Positions 31,909 through 40,913 of a DNA stretch of 50,004 nucleotides are shown one piece after another. Every line of letters starts with the position of its first letter. The stretch's first letter is position 1. The notes beneath the pieces are model-generated. The model worked only from the letters and a program-made list of their open reading frames with translations, did not search any database and had not been told where the DNA came from. The position numbers and the translations under genes are program-made. The DNA is from an uncultured Oscillospiraceae bacterium (GTDB lineage Bacteria; Bacillota; Clostridia; Oscillospirales; Oscillospiraceae), in NCBI GenBank assembly GCA_934572335.1, contig CAKTKU010000017.1, positions 1-50,004 of the forward strand, in the 5' to 3' direction.

Positions 31909-33849
31909 ATGGCAGATATTGCAGACGTGAACAAGAATAACGCACAGGAGTATGACGCATCACAGATACAGGTGCTTGAGGGTCTTGAGGCGGTGAGAAA
32001 GCGCCCGGGTATGTATATCGGATCGACCTCATCGTCCGGGCTTCACCACCTTGTGTATGAAATTGTGGATAACTCCATCGACGAGGCACTCGCCGGGTTC
32101 TGCACGCATATAAACGTGACGATAGAGCAGGGCGACATTATCCGCGTGGAGGATAACGGCCGCGGCATCCCTGTCGATATTCAGGAACAGACGGGCAAGA
32201 GCGCGCTGGAGGTCGTGTTCACGGTGCTGCACGCCGGCGGCAAGTTCGGCGGCGGGGGATACAAGGTATCCGGCGGTCTGCACGGTGTGGGTGCGTCCGT
32301 TGTGAATGCGCTCTCTGAATGGCTCGAGGTCGAGGTATGCAAGGACGGCGAGCGCTACGGCATGAAGTTCTCGCGCGGCGATATAGTGGAGCATATCACA
32401 AAGCTAGGCCCCACGGACAAGCGCGGCACGACCGTCCGCTTCAAGCCAGACCCTGAGATGTTCGACGACACTGTCTACGACTATGAGATACTGCACACTC
32501 GCATTCGCGAGCAGGCATTTTTGAACGGCGGGCTGACCATCACTCTGCGCGACGAGCGCGAGGGGAAGGAGCAGGGGGAAGAGCTCTGCTACGAGGGCGG
32601 CATACGCGAATTTGTCTCCTACCTCAATAACCACAAAAATCCCATACATGAGGATGTGATATACCTCTCCGGCGCGAAGGGCGACGCGATCGCGGAGATC
32701 GCGCTGCAATATAACGACGGGTACAGTGAAACACTCGTCTCCTTCGCAAACGACATACACACGCCCGAGGGCGGCATGCACGAGACGGGCTTCAAAACCG
32801 CGCTCACCCGTGTGATAAACGCCTACGGCGTCAAGGCGAACATAATAAAGGGGGACGACAAGGTCTCCGGCGAGGACGTGAGAGAGGGCATCTCCGCCGT
32901 TATCTCCGTGAAGCTGCCGGAGGCGCAGTTTGAAGGACAGACGAAGCAGAAGCTCGGCAACGCATATATAAGAACGCTTGTCGACGGCATCGTCAACGAC
33001 CAGCTCACGCTGTATTTTGAGGAGCACCCCGCCACGGCGAAGATCATCCTTGAAAAGGCAATGATGGCAAACCGCGCCCGCGAGGCCGCGAGAAAGGCAA
33101 AGGAGTCCGTCCGGCGCAAGACAGGTCTTGAGAGCGGGCAGATGCCCGATAAGCTTCAGGACTGCAACGAGCGGGACCCGTCCCTGTGCGAGATATACAT
33201 CGTCGAGGGCGACAGCGCCGCCGGCTCTGCCATACAGGGGCGCGACAGCCGCTTCCAGGCGATACTCGCCATGTGGGGCAAGATGCTGAATGTCGAGAAA
33301 GCCCGCGCCGACAAGATATACGGCAACGATAAGCTTTATCCCCTTGTGCTCGCGCTCGGCGCGGGAATAGGGGAGGAGTTCAATATGGACAAGCTCCGCT
33401 ATCACAAGATCATCATCATGGCCGATGCCGATGTTGACGGCAGCCATATAAGAACGCTTCTTCTGACGTTCTTCTTCCGCTATATGCGCCCGCTCATAGA
33501 AAATGGGTACGTTTATTCCGCCGTTCCGCCGCTCTATAAGCTCACGCGCGGGAAAACGCAGAAGGTCGCGTACTCCGACGAGGAGCGCGACCGCCTCAGC
33601 AGCGAGATGCGCGCGGACAACCCCAATGTCAAGATCGACATATCCCGCTTCAAGGGTCTTGGTGAAATGGATCCGCACGAGCTGTGGGAGACGACCATGG
33701 ACCCCGAGACGCGCACGCTCCGGCGCATAACGCTAAACGACGCGATACACGCCGATCAGGTGTTCACCGTGCTCATGGGCGAGGACGTCGAGCCGCGGCG
33801 CGAGTGGATAGAGCAGAACGCCAGGTACGTCGTCAATCTCGACATTTGA
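31909..33849 (+). CDS. gyrB: DNA gyrase subunit B
   Basis: The product has 646 residues, starting after TTGGAG. The GHKL ATPase has EIVDNSIDEALAG and GGLHGVGASVVNAL. The TOPRIM domain has VEGDSAAGSA and MADADVDGSHIRTL. The C-terminal segment GLGEMDPHELWETTMDP is conserved. In the region of the fluoroquinolone-resistance segment the usual ILPLRGKILNVEKAR reads ILAMWGKMLNVEKAR, and KIYGNDKLYP replaces the usual less polar stretch. It forms A2B2 gyrase with GyrA, encoded next. Confidence 0.98.
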   Translation: MADIADVNKNNAQEYDASQIQVLEGLEAVRKRPGMYIGSTSSSGLHHLVYEIVDNSIDEALAGFCTHINVTIEQGDIIRVEDNGRGIPVDIQEQTGKSALEVVFTVLHAGGKFGGGGYKVSGGLHGVGASVVNALSEWLEVEVCKDGERYGMKFSRGDIVEHITKLGPTDKRGTTVRFKPDPEMFDDTVYDYEILHTRIREQAFLNGGLTITLRDEREGKEQGEELCYEGGIREFVSYLNNHKNPIHEDVIYLSGAKGDAIAEIALQYNDGYSETLVSFANDIHTPEGGMHETGFKTALTRVINAYGVKANIIKGDDKVSGEDVREGISAVISVKLPEAQFEGQTKQKLGNAYIRTLVDGIVNDQLTLYFEEHPATAKIILEKAMMANRAREAARKAKESVRRKTGLESGQMPDKLQDCNERDPSLCEIYIVEGDSAAGSAIQGRDSRFQAILAMWGKMLNVEKARADKIYGNDKLYPLVLALGAGIGEEFNMDKLRYHKIIIMADADVDGSHIRTLLLTFFFRYMRPLIENGYVYSAVPPLYKLTRGKTQKVAYSDEERDRLSSEMRADNPNVKIDISRFKGLGEMDPHELWETTMDPETRTLRRITLNDAIHADQVFTVLMGEDVEPRREWIEQNARYVVNLDI

Positions 33850-33873
33850 TGAAGCGGCAAATTGGAGGAACAA

Positions 33874-36411
33874 ATGGCACATAAAAGAGACTATAAACCG
33901 GAAGATATAGCGTTCCCGAATCAGGTGATAACGGAGTCGGAGCTTGTCAACGAGATGCAGACGAGCTATATCGACTACGCGATGAGCGTCATCGTCGGGC
34001 GCGCGCTGCCCGATGTGCGCGACGGTCTGAAGCCCGTGCACCGGCGCATACTCTATGCGCTGTATGAGGACAACCTCACGTCGGATAAGCCGTTCAAAAA
34101 ATCCGCCACCTGCGTGGGCGACGTGCTTGGCCGCTACCACCCGCACGGCGACGCGTCGGTGTACGACGCGATGGTGCGCCTCGCGCAGAGCTTTTCCATG
34201 CGTTATATGCTCGTCGACGGGCACGGCAACTTCGGCTCTGTCGACGGCGATCCCCCCGCCGCCTACCGTTATACGGAGGCAAGGCTCTCGAAAATCTCAA
34301 ACGAGATGCTGCGCGACATCGACAAGGACACTGTCGACTGGGACCCGAACTTCGATGAGACGCGCAAGGAGCCGCGCGTGCTCCCCTCGCGCTTCCCGAA
34401 TCTCCTCGTCAACGGCTCGTCCGGCATCGCCGTCGGCATGGCGACGAATATACCTCCCCACAACCTCACCGAGGTCATCAACGCCTGTGTGTGCGTGCTG
34501 GATAACCCGGACGCGCAGCTCAACGACCTCATGCAGTACGTCAAGGGACCCGACTTCCCGACAAAGGGCATCATCATGGGGCGCAGCGGCATACGCCAGG
34601 CCTACGCCACCGGGCGCGGGCGCGTCGTCGTGCGCGCGCGCACGGAGTTTGAGGAGTACGGCAAGGACAAGCGCACGAGGATAATCGTGACGGAACTGCC
34701 CTATCAGGTCAACCGCCGCCAGCTTATAAAGAACATCGCCGATCAGGTGCACGAAAAGCGCCTTGAGGGCATTTCCGACCTCAGAAACGAGAGCGACCGC
34801 AACGGCATGCGCATAGTTATTGAGCTCAAGCGCGACGCGAACCCGCAGGTGGTGCTCAACCGCCTCTTCGCGCAGACCGCGCTTCAGTCGAGCTTTTCCA
34901 TCAATATGCTCGCCCTCGTCAATAACCAGACCCAGCCGAAGATACTCTCGCTGCGCCATATACTCGATGAATACCTCGCTTTCCAGGAGGAGCTTATCGT
35001 CCGCAGGACGAAGTTTGACCTCAGAAAGGCGGAGGAGCGGGCGCATCTCTTGGAAGGCCTCCTCATCGCGCAGGATAATATCGACGAGGTAATTCAGATC
35101 ATCCGCTCTAGCTACGACAACGCAAAGCAGCGCCTTATGGAGCGCTTTGGACTCTCCGACATTCAGGCACAGGCGATATGCGATATGCGCCTTATCTCAT
35201 TGCAGGGGCTCAACCGCGAAAAGCTCGAAAACGAGTACAAAGAGCTCGAGGGCAAGATCGCATATTATAAGGAGCTGCTCGCAGACCCCGAGAAGATAAA
35301 GAAGGTTCTGAAGGATGAGCTTATCGCTCTGCGCGATAAGTACGGCGATGAGCGCCTGACCGAGATACAGGACGTCGCGGACGAGATAGACATTGAAGAC
35401 CTCATCGACGAGGAGGAGTGCGTGATAACCCTCACAAATGGCGGGTATATAAAGCGCCTCCCGGTGAGCGAATACCGCAGTCAGGGACGCGGCGGCAAGG
35501 GCATCCGCGCCATGTCCACCAAGGACGAAGACTTTGTCAACACCGTGTTCACCGCCTCCACGCACGATAACATTCTCTTCTTCACGAGCAAGGGCAGGGT
35601 ATTCATCAAGAAGGGCTACAATATCCCCGAGGCCGGGCGCACCGCACGCGGCACGAACATAGTGAATATAATCCAGATAGAGAACGCCGAGGACGAAAAG
35701 GTCAGCGCGATGATACGCGGCCGCGCGCTTGAGGAGGAGAATTATCTCGTCTTTGTCACGCGCAACGGCACGGTCAAGCGCATGCAGCAGTCGGCGCTCA
35801 AGAATATCCGCGCGAACGGGCTTCGCGCGCTCACACTCGACGAGGGGGATGAGCTTATCACCGTCATCTCCACCACCGGGGACGAGGATATACTCATCGC
35901 CACCGCCAACGGCATGGCGACCTGCTTCAACGAGGGCGACGTGCGCGCCATGGGACGCACCGCCGTCGGCGTGCGCGGCATAAGACTGCGCGAGGGCGAC
36001 TATGTCGTCGGCGCGGGCAGCACCGCCGCGGGCAGCGCGCTTCTGACCGTCACCGAGCGCGGCTACGGCAAGCGCACCCCGTGTGACCAGTACGGCGTCA
36101 AGGGACGCGGCGGCATAGGGCTGAAAAACTACAACGTCACGGAGAAGACCGGACTCATCGCCGCGGTGAAGATCGTCACCGGGGATGAGGACGTGCTCGT
36201 CATCACGGACGACGCGACGATAATAAGGATCCCGGTCGACAGGATAAACCTGCTCGGCCGCGCGACGCAGGGCGTGCGCATAATGCGCCTTGCTGAGGGC
36301 AGCCGCGTTATCTCCATAGAGACCACGGAGAAAAACCCCGAGGAGGAGACCGAGGTAGACCTGCCCGAGGACGCCGTGACCGAAGAGACCGCGCCTGAGG
36401 ACGGGGAATGA
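33874..36411 (+). CDS. gyrA: DNA gyrase subunit A
   Basis: The product has 845 residues. ATG 33874 follows TTGGAGG by 5 bases; the TTG at 33862 lies inside the ribosome binding site. The catalytic Tyr is Y133 (AAYRYTE). The C-terminal DNA-wrapping beta-pinwheel starts with the GyrA box QGRGGKG, which identifies gyrase rather than topoisomerase IV. The position equivalent to E. coli Ser83 is Ala94 (HPHGDASVYD), while Asp98 matches Asp87. An acidic tail of about 25 residues ends the protein. Its stop overlaps the rnhA ATG (ATGA). Confidence 0.98.
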   Translation: MAHKRDYKPEDIAFPNQVITESELVNEMQTSYIDYAMSVIVGRALPDVRDGLKPVHRRILYALYEDNLTSDKPFKKSATCVGDVLGRYHPHGDASVYDAMVRLAQSFSMRYMLVDGHGNFGSVDGDPPAAYRYTEARLSKISNEMLRDIDKDTVDWDPNFDETRKEPRVLPSRFPNLLVNGSSGIAVGMATNIPPHNLTEVINACVCVLDNPDAQLNDLMQYVKGPDFPTKGIIMGRSGIRQAYATGRGRVVVRARTEFEEYGKDKRTRIIVTELPYQVNRRQLIKNIADQVHEKRLEGISDLRNESDRNGMRIVIELKRDANPQVVLNRLFAQTALQSSFSINMLALVNNQTQPKILSLRHILDEYLAFQEELIVRRTKFDLRKAEERAHLLEGLLIAQDNIDEVIQIIRSSYDNAKQRLMERFGLSDIQAQAICDMRLISLQGLNREKLENEYKELEGKIAYYKELLADPEKIKKVLKDELIALRDKYGDERLTEIQDVADEIDIEDLIDEEECVITLTNGGYIKRLPVSEYRSQGRGGKGIRAMSTKDEDFVNTVFTASTHDNILFFTSKGRVFIKKGYNIPEAGRTARGTNIVNIIQIENAEDEKVSAMIRGRALEEENYLVFVTRNGTVKRMQQSALKNIRANGLRALTLDEGDELITVISTTGDEDILIATANGMATCFNEGDVRAMGRTAVGVRGIRLREGDYVVGAGSTAAGSALLTVTERGYGKRTPCDQYGVKGRGGIGLKNYNVTEKTGLIAAVKIVTGDEDVLVITDDATIIRIPVDRINLLGRATQGVRIMRLAEGSRVISIETTEKNPEEETEVDLPEDAVTEETAPEDGE

Positions 36412-36845
36412 AGCAGATAGAGATATACACTGACGGCGCGTGCAGCGGGAACCCCGGCCCCGGCGGCTGGGGCGCGGTGCTGCGCTATAACGGCAGGGAA
36501 AAGGAGATATCCGGCGGCGAGGCGCAGACCACGAACAACCGCATGGAGCTGACAGCCGTCATTGCGGCGCTTGAATGCCTCAAGGAGCCGTGCGCCGTCG
36601 AGCTGTACTCGGACTCAAAGTACGTCATAGACGCCTTGAGCAAGGGCTGGGCGGTATCGTGGCGGAAAAAGGGCTGGATAAAATCCGACAAAAAGCCCGC
36701 GCTGAATGTCGACCTCTGGGAACAGCTGCTGAAGCTGACGGAGGCGCACGAAATGCGCTATCACTGGGTCAAGGGTCACGCCGACAACGAGTATAATAAC
36801 CGCTGCGACGCGCTCGCCGTGGCGGAGAGGGAAAAGTTTGCGTAA
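36408..36845 (+). CDS. rnhA: Ribonuclease HI
   Basis: The product has 145 residues. The catalytic acidic residues are visible: D9 (YTDGACSGNPGPGG), E47 (NNRMELTAV), D69 (LYSDSKYV) and the final Asp in NNRCDALA, with the His of VKGHADN. The basic handle WRKKGWIKSDKKP is present, as in E. coli RNase HI. It removes RNA from RNA-DNA hybrids. It overlaps gyrA by four bases and is the last gene of the origin cluster. Confidence 0.96.
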   Translation: MKQIEIYTDGACSGNPGPGGWGAVLRYNGREKEISGGEAQTTNNRMELTAVIAALECLKEPCAVELYSDSKYVIDALSKGWAVSWRKKGWIKSDKKPALNVDLWEQLLKLTEAHEMRYHWVKGHADNEYNNRCDALAVAEREKFA

Positions 36846-36861
36846 GCAGAAATAAGTTTCA

Positions 36862-38592
36862 ATGAGAAAAATCGACTACTCGCAAAGCCCGTTTAAGATA
36901 TTCATGCAGTATATCGCCGGGCAGAGAAAGCTGTTCATCATCGACATGGGCTGCGCCGGGCTCGTCGCGCTCATCGACCTTGTGTTCCCGTATGTGTCGC
37001 GCCGGTCGATGTATACTCTTCTGCCGGGAAAGCTCTATACGGTGTTCTTCGCCGTGATGGGGATAATGGTGGCGGCATACGTGCTCAAATCTGTGTGCTA
37101 CTATGTTATCACCGTTGTGGGGCACCGCATGGGTGTGCTGGTGGAGTCGGACATGCGGCGGGACGTGTTCACGCATATGCAGGAGCTGTCGTGCAGCTAT
37201 TATGACGCCAACCGCACCGGCGTACTCATGAGCCGCATAACCTCCGACCTTTTTGAAGTGACGGAGCTTGCCCACCACGGGCCGGAGAATATACTCATTT
37301 GCACGCTCACCATCGTCGGCGCGCTCGCCGTCATGTTCACGATCGACTGGCGTCTCGCGCTGGTGCTGGCGGTGCTGCTGCCGGTGTGTCTGTGGTTCAC
37401 GCTCTCGCAGCGCATGAAGATGAAGGCGGCAAATGTAGAGGTCAAGCGCAAGACCGCGCAGATCTACGCCGCCATCGAGAGCAGCATTTCCGGCATACGC
37501 ACGGCCAAGGCCTTTGCCAACGAGCAGCAGGAGCATGACAAGTTCGAGCAGGCGAATGAGCTTTTCCGCGGGGCAAAGGTGGAATACTACCGCACGATGG
37601 GGCTTTTCAACAGCGGTATGGAGTTCACGACCAGCATCATGCAGGTCGCAGTCATCGCCGTCGGCGGGCTTTTCATCATGCGCAGCACGATGGATTATGT
37701 GGAGCTTGTCACGTTCTCGCTCTATGTGTCCACATTCGTCACGCCGATAAAAAAGCTCACGCAGTTTGCTGAGGTATATATGCAGGGCACGGCGGGCTTC
37801 TCGCGCTTTCTTGAGGTCATGCGCACGGAGCCCGCGATAAAGGACGCGCCGGACGCGAAGGAGCTTTGCGATGTGCGCGGCGAGATAGAGTATAAAAACG
37901 TCAGCTTCGCATATGCAAACGGCGTGCCGGTGCTGGAGGACATAAACCTGCACATCGCGCCTGGGGAGTGTCTGGCGGTCGTGGGTCCCTCCGGCGGAGG
38001 GAAGACGACGCTCTGTCAGCTTCTGCCACGGTTTTACGATGTCACGGCGGGCGCGGTGCTCGTCGACGGGCAGGACGTGCGCCATGTGACGCAGGACAGT
38101 CTGCGGCGGAGCATCGGGCTCATCGCGCAGGATGTTTTCATGTTCGCCGGTACGGTGCGCGAGAATATCCGCTACGGCAGACCCGATGCCACGGATGAGG
38201 AGATCGTCGAGGCCGCGGTGCGCGCGGAGATACATAATGAGATAATGGATATGCCCGACGGGTATGACACATATATCGGGGAGCGGGGTGTGATGCTCTC
38301 CGGCGGGCAGAAGCAGCGCATATCCATCGCGCGCGTGTTTTTGAAAAATCCGAAGATACTGGTGCTGGACGAGGCGACCTCCGCGCTTGACACCGTGACG
38401 GAGCAGCGCATACAGGCGTCGCTCGACCGGCTTGCCGAGGGGAGGACGACCGTCATTATCGCCCACCGGCTCTCCACCGTCGCCGCGGCGGACAGGATCG
38501 CCGTGATAGACGGCGAGCATATCGCCGAGCTCGGCACGCGCGAGGAGCTTCTGGCGAAAAACGGAGAATACGCCCGCTTGTGCCGGGCGTAG
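36862..38592 (+). CDS. ABC exporter half-transporter (fused TMD-NBD, MsbA/LmrA type)
   Basis: The product has 576 residues. Six transmembrane helices fill about residues 15-310, and the nucleotide-binding domain follows. Walker A is GPSGGGKTT (about 374), the signature is LSGGQKQR (about 478) and Walker B is ILVLDEATSALD (about 497). Such proteins homodimerise or pair with a second half and export lipids, drugs or peptides. There is no C39 peptidase domain, so it is not an obvious partner for the double-glycine peptide at 3048. The nearby genes do not define a substrate. Confidence 0.93.
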   Translation: MRKIDYSQSPFKIFMQYIAGQRKLFIIDMGCAGLVALIDLVFPYVSRRSMYTLLPGKLYTVFFAVMGIMVAAYVLKSVCYYVITVVGHRMGVLVESDMRRDVFTHMQELSCSYYDANRTGVLMSRITSDLFEVTELAHHGPENILICTLTIVGALAVMFTIDWRLALVLAVLLPVCLWFTLSQRMKMKAANVEVKRKTAQIYAAIESSISGIRTAKAFANEQQEHDKFEQANELFRGAKVEYYRTMGLFNSGMEFTTSIMQVAVIAVGGLFIMRSTMDYVELVTFSLYVSTFVTPIKKLTQFAEVYMQGTAGFSRFLEVMRTEPAIKDAPDAKELCDVRGEIEYKNVSFAYANGVPVLEDINLHIAPGECLAVVGPSGGGKTTLCQLLPRFYDVTAGAVLVDGQDVRHVTQDSLRRSIGLIAQDVFMFAGTVRENIRYGRPDATDEEIVEAAVRAEIHNEIMDMPDGYDTYIGERGVMLSGGQKQRISIARVFLKNPKILVLDEATSALDTVTEQRIQASLDRLAEGRTTVIIAHRLSTVAAADRIAVIDGEHIAELGTREELLAKNGEYARLCRA

Positions 38593-38612
38593 GAAATATA
38601 GGGGGAAAAACC

Positions 38613-39194
38613 ATGATAACCATCAGAAAAGGCGGTCACAGGGATCTGGAGCGCTACTATCCCGCGATGGAGATGGACTTCGACAGTGAGGAAATGCTGC
38701 CCAAGCTCGCCATACATAAAGCGATGATGAACGGCAGTCAGGAGCTTCTTGTTGTGTACGACAACGAGTCTCAGCTTGAGCTGGGGTACGCGCTCGTGTG
38801 CGTGAAGAGCCTTTATGGCTACGTGCTGCTCAAGTACTTTGCCATTCTGCCGTGGTACAGGGACCGCGGCGTCGGCGTGGAGGCTATGCGCCTGATGAAT
38901 AAGCGCTATGCCGACCGACAGGGCATCCTCGCCGAGCTTACGGAGTTTGAGGACCCGGACGAGAACCATCTCAGAAAGCTCTTCAAGTTCTTCGCGCGCT
39001 TTGGCTATGTCGAAGTACCGTGCGAATACACGATAGGCGGCACGCGGGCAAACCTCATGGTCAAGCCCATAAAGGGCACGGCGGATATTGCCCCCGTCGC
39101 CCACCGCGTGATAACGGACATATACTCCCGCCTCCTCACCCCCGGCGCAATGTTTAAGATGATAGATATAAAACCGGGGAAAACCGATGAATGA
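38613..39194 (+). CDS. GNAT-family N-acetyltransferase
   Basis: The product has 193 residues. ATG 38613 follows a purine-rich AGGGGG; upstream codons in the same frame belong to the end of the ABC transporter gene. The acetyl-CoA-binding motif A is seen as YFAILPWYRDRGVGVEAM, with the RxxGVG loop. The C-terminal half carries FKFFARFGYVEV, typical of GNAT motif B. The acceptor substrate is unknown. Its last eight bases overlap the start of the membrane protein gene. Confidence 0.85.
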   Translation: MITIRKGGHRDLERYYPAMEMDFDSEEMLPKLAIHKAMMNGSQELLVVYDNESQLELGYALVCVKSLYGYVLLKYFAILPWYRDRGVGVEAMRLMNKRYADRQGILAELTEFEDPDENHLRKLFKFFARFGYVEVPCEYTIGGTRANLMVKPIKGTADIAPVAHRVITDIYSRLLTPGAMFKMIDIKPGKTDE

Positions 39195-40896
39195 GAAAAT
39201 AGAGCCAAGAAAGGGAACAGATACGCCTGCCATTGCGGTGTTCGCCGTGCTGGCGCTGTTTCTCTTCTGGCGTGCACGTTACGGCTATTGCTATGAAGAT
39301 GAGCCGTTTCTGCTTACGCTGGCTCAAAGATTATATAAGGGCGACGTGCTTATAGTCGACGAATGGCACGGCTGCCAGAACTTTGGACTTCTGCTGCTCC
39401 CGCTCTATGCCGTCTATCGCGTAATTTTTGGGTCAAATGACGGCATACTGCTGTGTTTCAGATATGCATACTGTATAGTGTGGCTTGCAGCGCTTATAGT
39501 GCTGTATTTCAAGCTCCGCGGTACATCCCGGCGTGGGGCGCTGGCAGCGTGTGTATACATGGGGCTGTTTTCACCGCTGGATTATATGACGCTGTCATAT
39601 ACCTCCGTGAGCCTTATGTGCGTCATGCTGATAGCCGTCATCGTATACTGCGATGTGTTGACACAAAATAAATCACCGCTGAAAACCGGACTTGTGCTTG
39701 GTGCGCTCACAACTGTGAGCACGCTGTGCTATCCGCTGTTTGCAGCGGTATTTGTGCTGTGGCTGATTATCGCGCTGGCGGTATATATAGTGAACCGCCG
39801 CAGAGAAAAAAGCGAACTGAATACATATCTGCTGCGGCTGACGCTTGCCATGCTTGCTGTGTGCGCCGTGTGCGCGGCGGCTTACTGCATATGGCTTGTA
39901 AGCAATGAACCGATAGAACGCATTGCAATGAATCTCCCAATGATATTTTCAGACCCACAGCACAAGAGCCGGGGATTTCTTGAGAGTATAATATCGCTGA
40001 TAGCAAGGGAAGTACAGGTCGGCAAGTTGTTCTATGGCGTGATGACAGTGCTTACTTTAACGGCGGTGGTTTTCAGAAGAAAAAGGGCGAAGATACGCAT
40101 CTTGCTGCTTGCAGCCGCACTGCCGGTCTGGGCGTACTGTCAGCTTCCAATGCTGGCACAGCCGCATGAATACCTTAATATACAGATGAAAGGCATCGTG
40201 TTTGTCGGTGTGCTTGCCTTTGCACTGCTTGATGAAAAACCGTGGAAACTGTTTTTGAGCTTTTATGGACTTTCAATGGTGTATACTGTTGCCGCGTACA
40301 TGAGCAGCAATACAGGTCTTACCGTCACAGCGATGTGCCTGTCGGTCGCGGGTATAGCGGCAGTCATGTTAATAATAAAGCTTGGAGCAGAGCTATATAA
40401 GCAATATAATAGCAAAAAATGCATATCCACCGCTGCTGTGTTTATCACTGCCGCGTTCGTTGTGCTGCAGCTTGGTTTGGAGACAACAGTGCGCCTGAGA
40501 TATACATATTACGATGATACGTTGTCCGCGCTGACAGAGGAGATAAAAGCCGGACCAGCCATGGGACTGAGGACAACTCCACAGAACGCAGAAAAATATG
40601 ATGAAATGTACGATTCATTCAATATGCTGCTGCCGGAAAACGAAAGAGAGGGCAAAACCCTGCTCGCCTACGGAGGGATGCCATGGGTATATCTTGAGGC
40701 GGACATGAAATATGACACACTGTCCGCGTGGCTCATGGGCGATCCGCAGATATATGTGAGACTTGAGAAATACTACGAGATAAATGGCCGGGAATACCCG
40801 GACTATATATTCATGGAGTACATTCCATCAAATGTGCCGGATGGCTATGAAATGACGGTAAAGGGTACAACGGCGATATTGAAGAAAACAGACTGA
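39187..40896 (+). CDS. Multi-spanning membrane protein, GT-C glycosyltransferase-like
   Basis: The product has 569 residues with about eleven or twelve hydrophobic segments and a soluble C-terminal domain of about 120 residues. In the first external loop YEDEPFLLTLAQRLYKGD has the acidic pair and layout of GT-C fold sugar transferases (ArnT/PMT-like), which use polyprenyl-phosphate sugars. That assignment is tentative. The gene is clearly AT-richer than the genes on both sides and uses more ATA, TAT and GCA codons, suggesting recent acquisition. It overlaps the GNAT gene by eight bases and is followed by mfd. Confidence 0.7.
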   Translation: MNEKIEPRKGTDTPAIAVFAVLALFLFWRARYGYCYEDEPFLLTLAQRLYKGDVLIVDEWHGCQNFGLLLLPLYAVYRVIFGSNDGILLCFRYAYCIVWLAALIVLYFKLRGTSRRGALAACVYMGLFSPLDYMTLSYTSVSLMCVMLIAVIVYCDVLTQNKSPLKTGLVLGALTTVSTLCYPLFAAVFVLWLIIALAVYIVNRRREKSELNTYLLRLTLAMLAVCAVCAAAYCIWLVSNEPIERIAMNLPMIFSDPQHKSRGFLESIISLIAREVQVGKLFYGVMTVLTLTAVVFRRKRAKIRILLLAAALPVWAYCQLPMLAQPHEYLNIQMKGIVFVGVLAFALLDEKPWKLFLSFYGLSMVYTVAAYMSSNTGLTVTAMCLSVAGIAAVMLIIKLGAELYKQYNSKKCISTAAVFITAAFVVLQLGLETTVRLRYTYYDDTLSALTEEIKAGPAMGLRTTPQNAEKYDEMYDSFNMLLPENEREGKTLLAYGGMPWVYLEADMKYDTLSAWLMGDPQIYVRLEKYYEINGREYPDYIFMEYIPSNVPDGYEMTVKGTTAILKKTD

Positions 40897-40913
40897 AACA
40901 AAAACGGTAAACC

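Noticed and set aside
36862..38592. ABC exporter as the secretion partner of the double-glycine LysM peptide
   Set aside because: It lacks the N-terminal C39 peptidase domain expected for leader cleavage and is more than 30 kb away.
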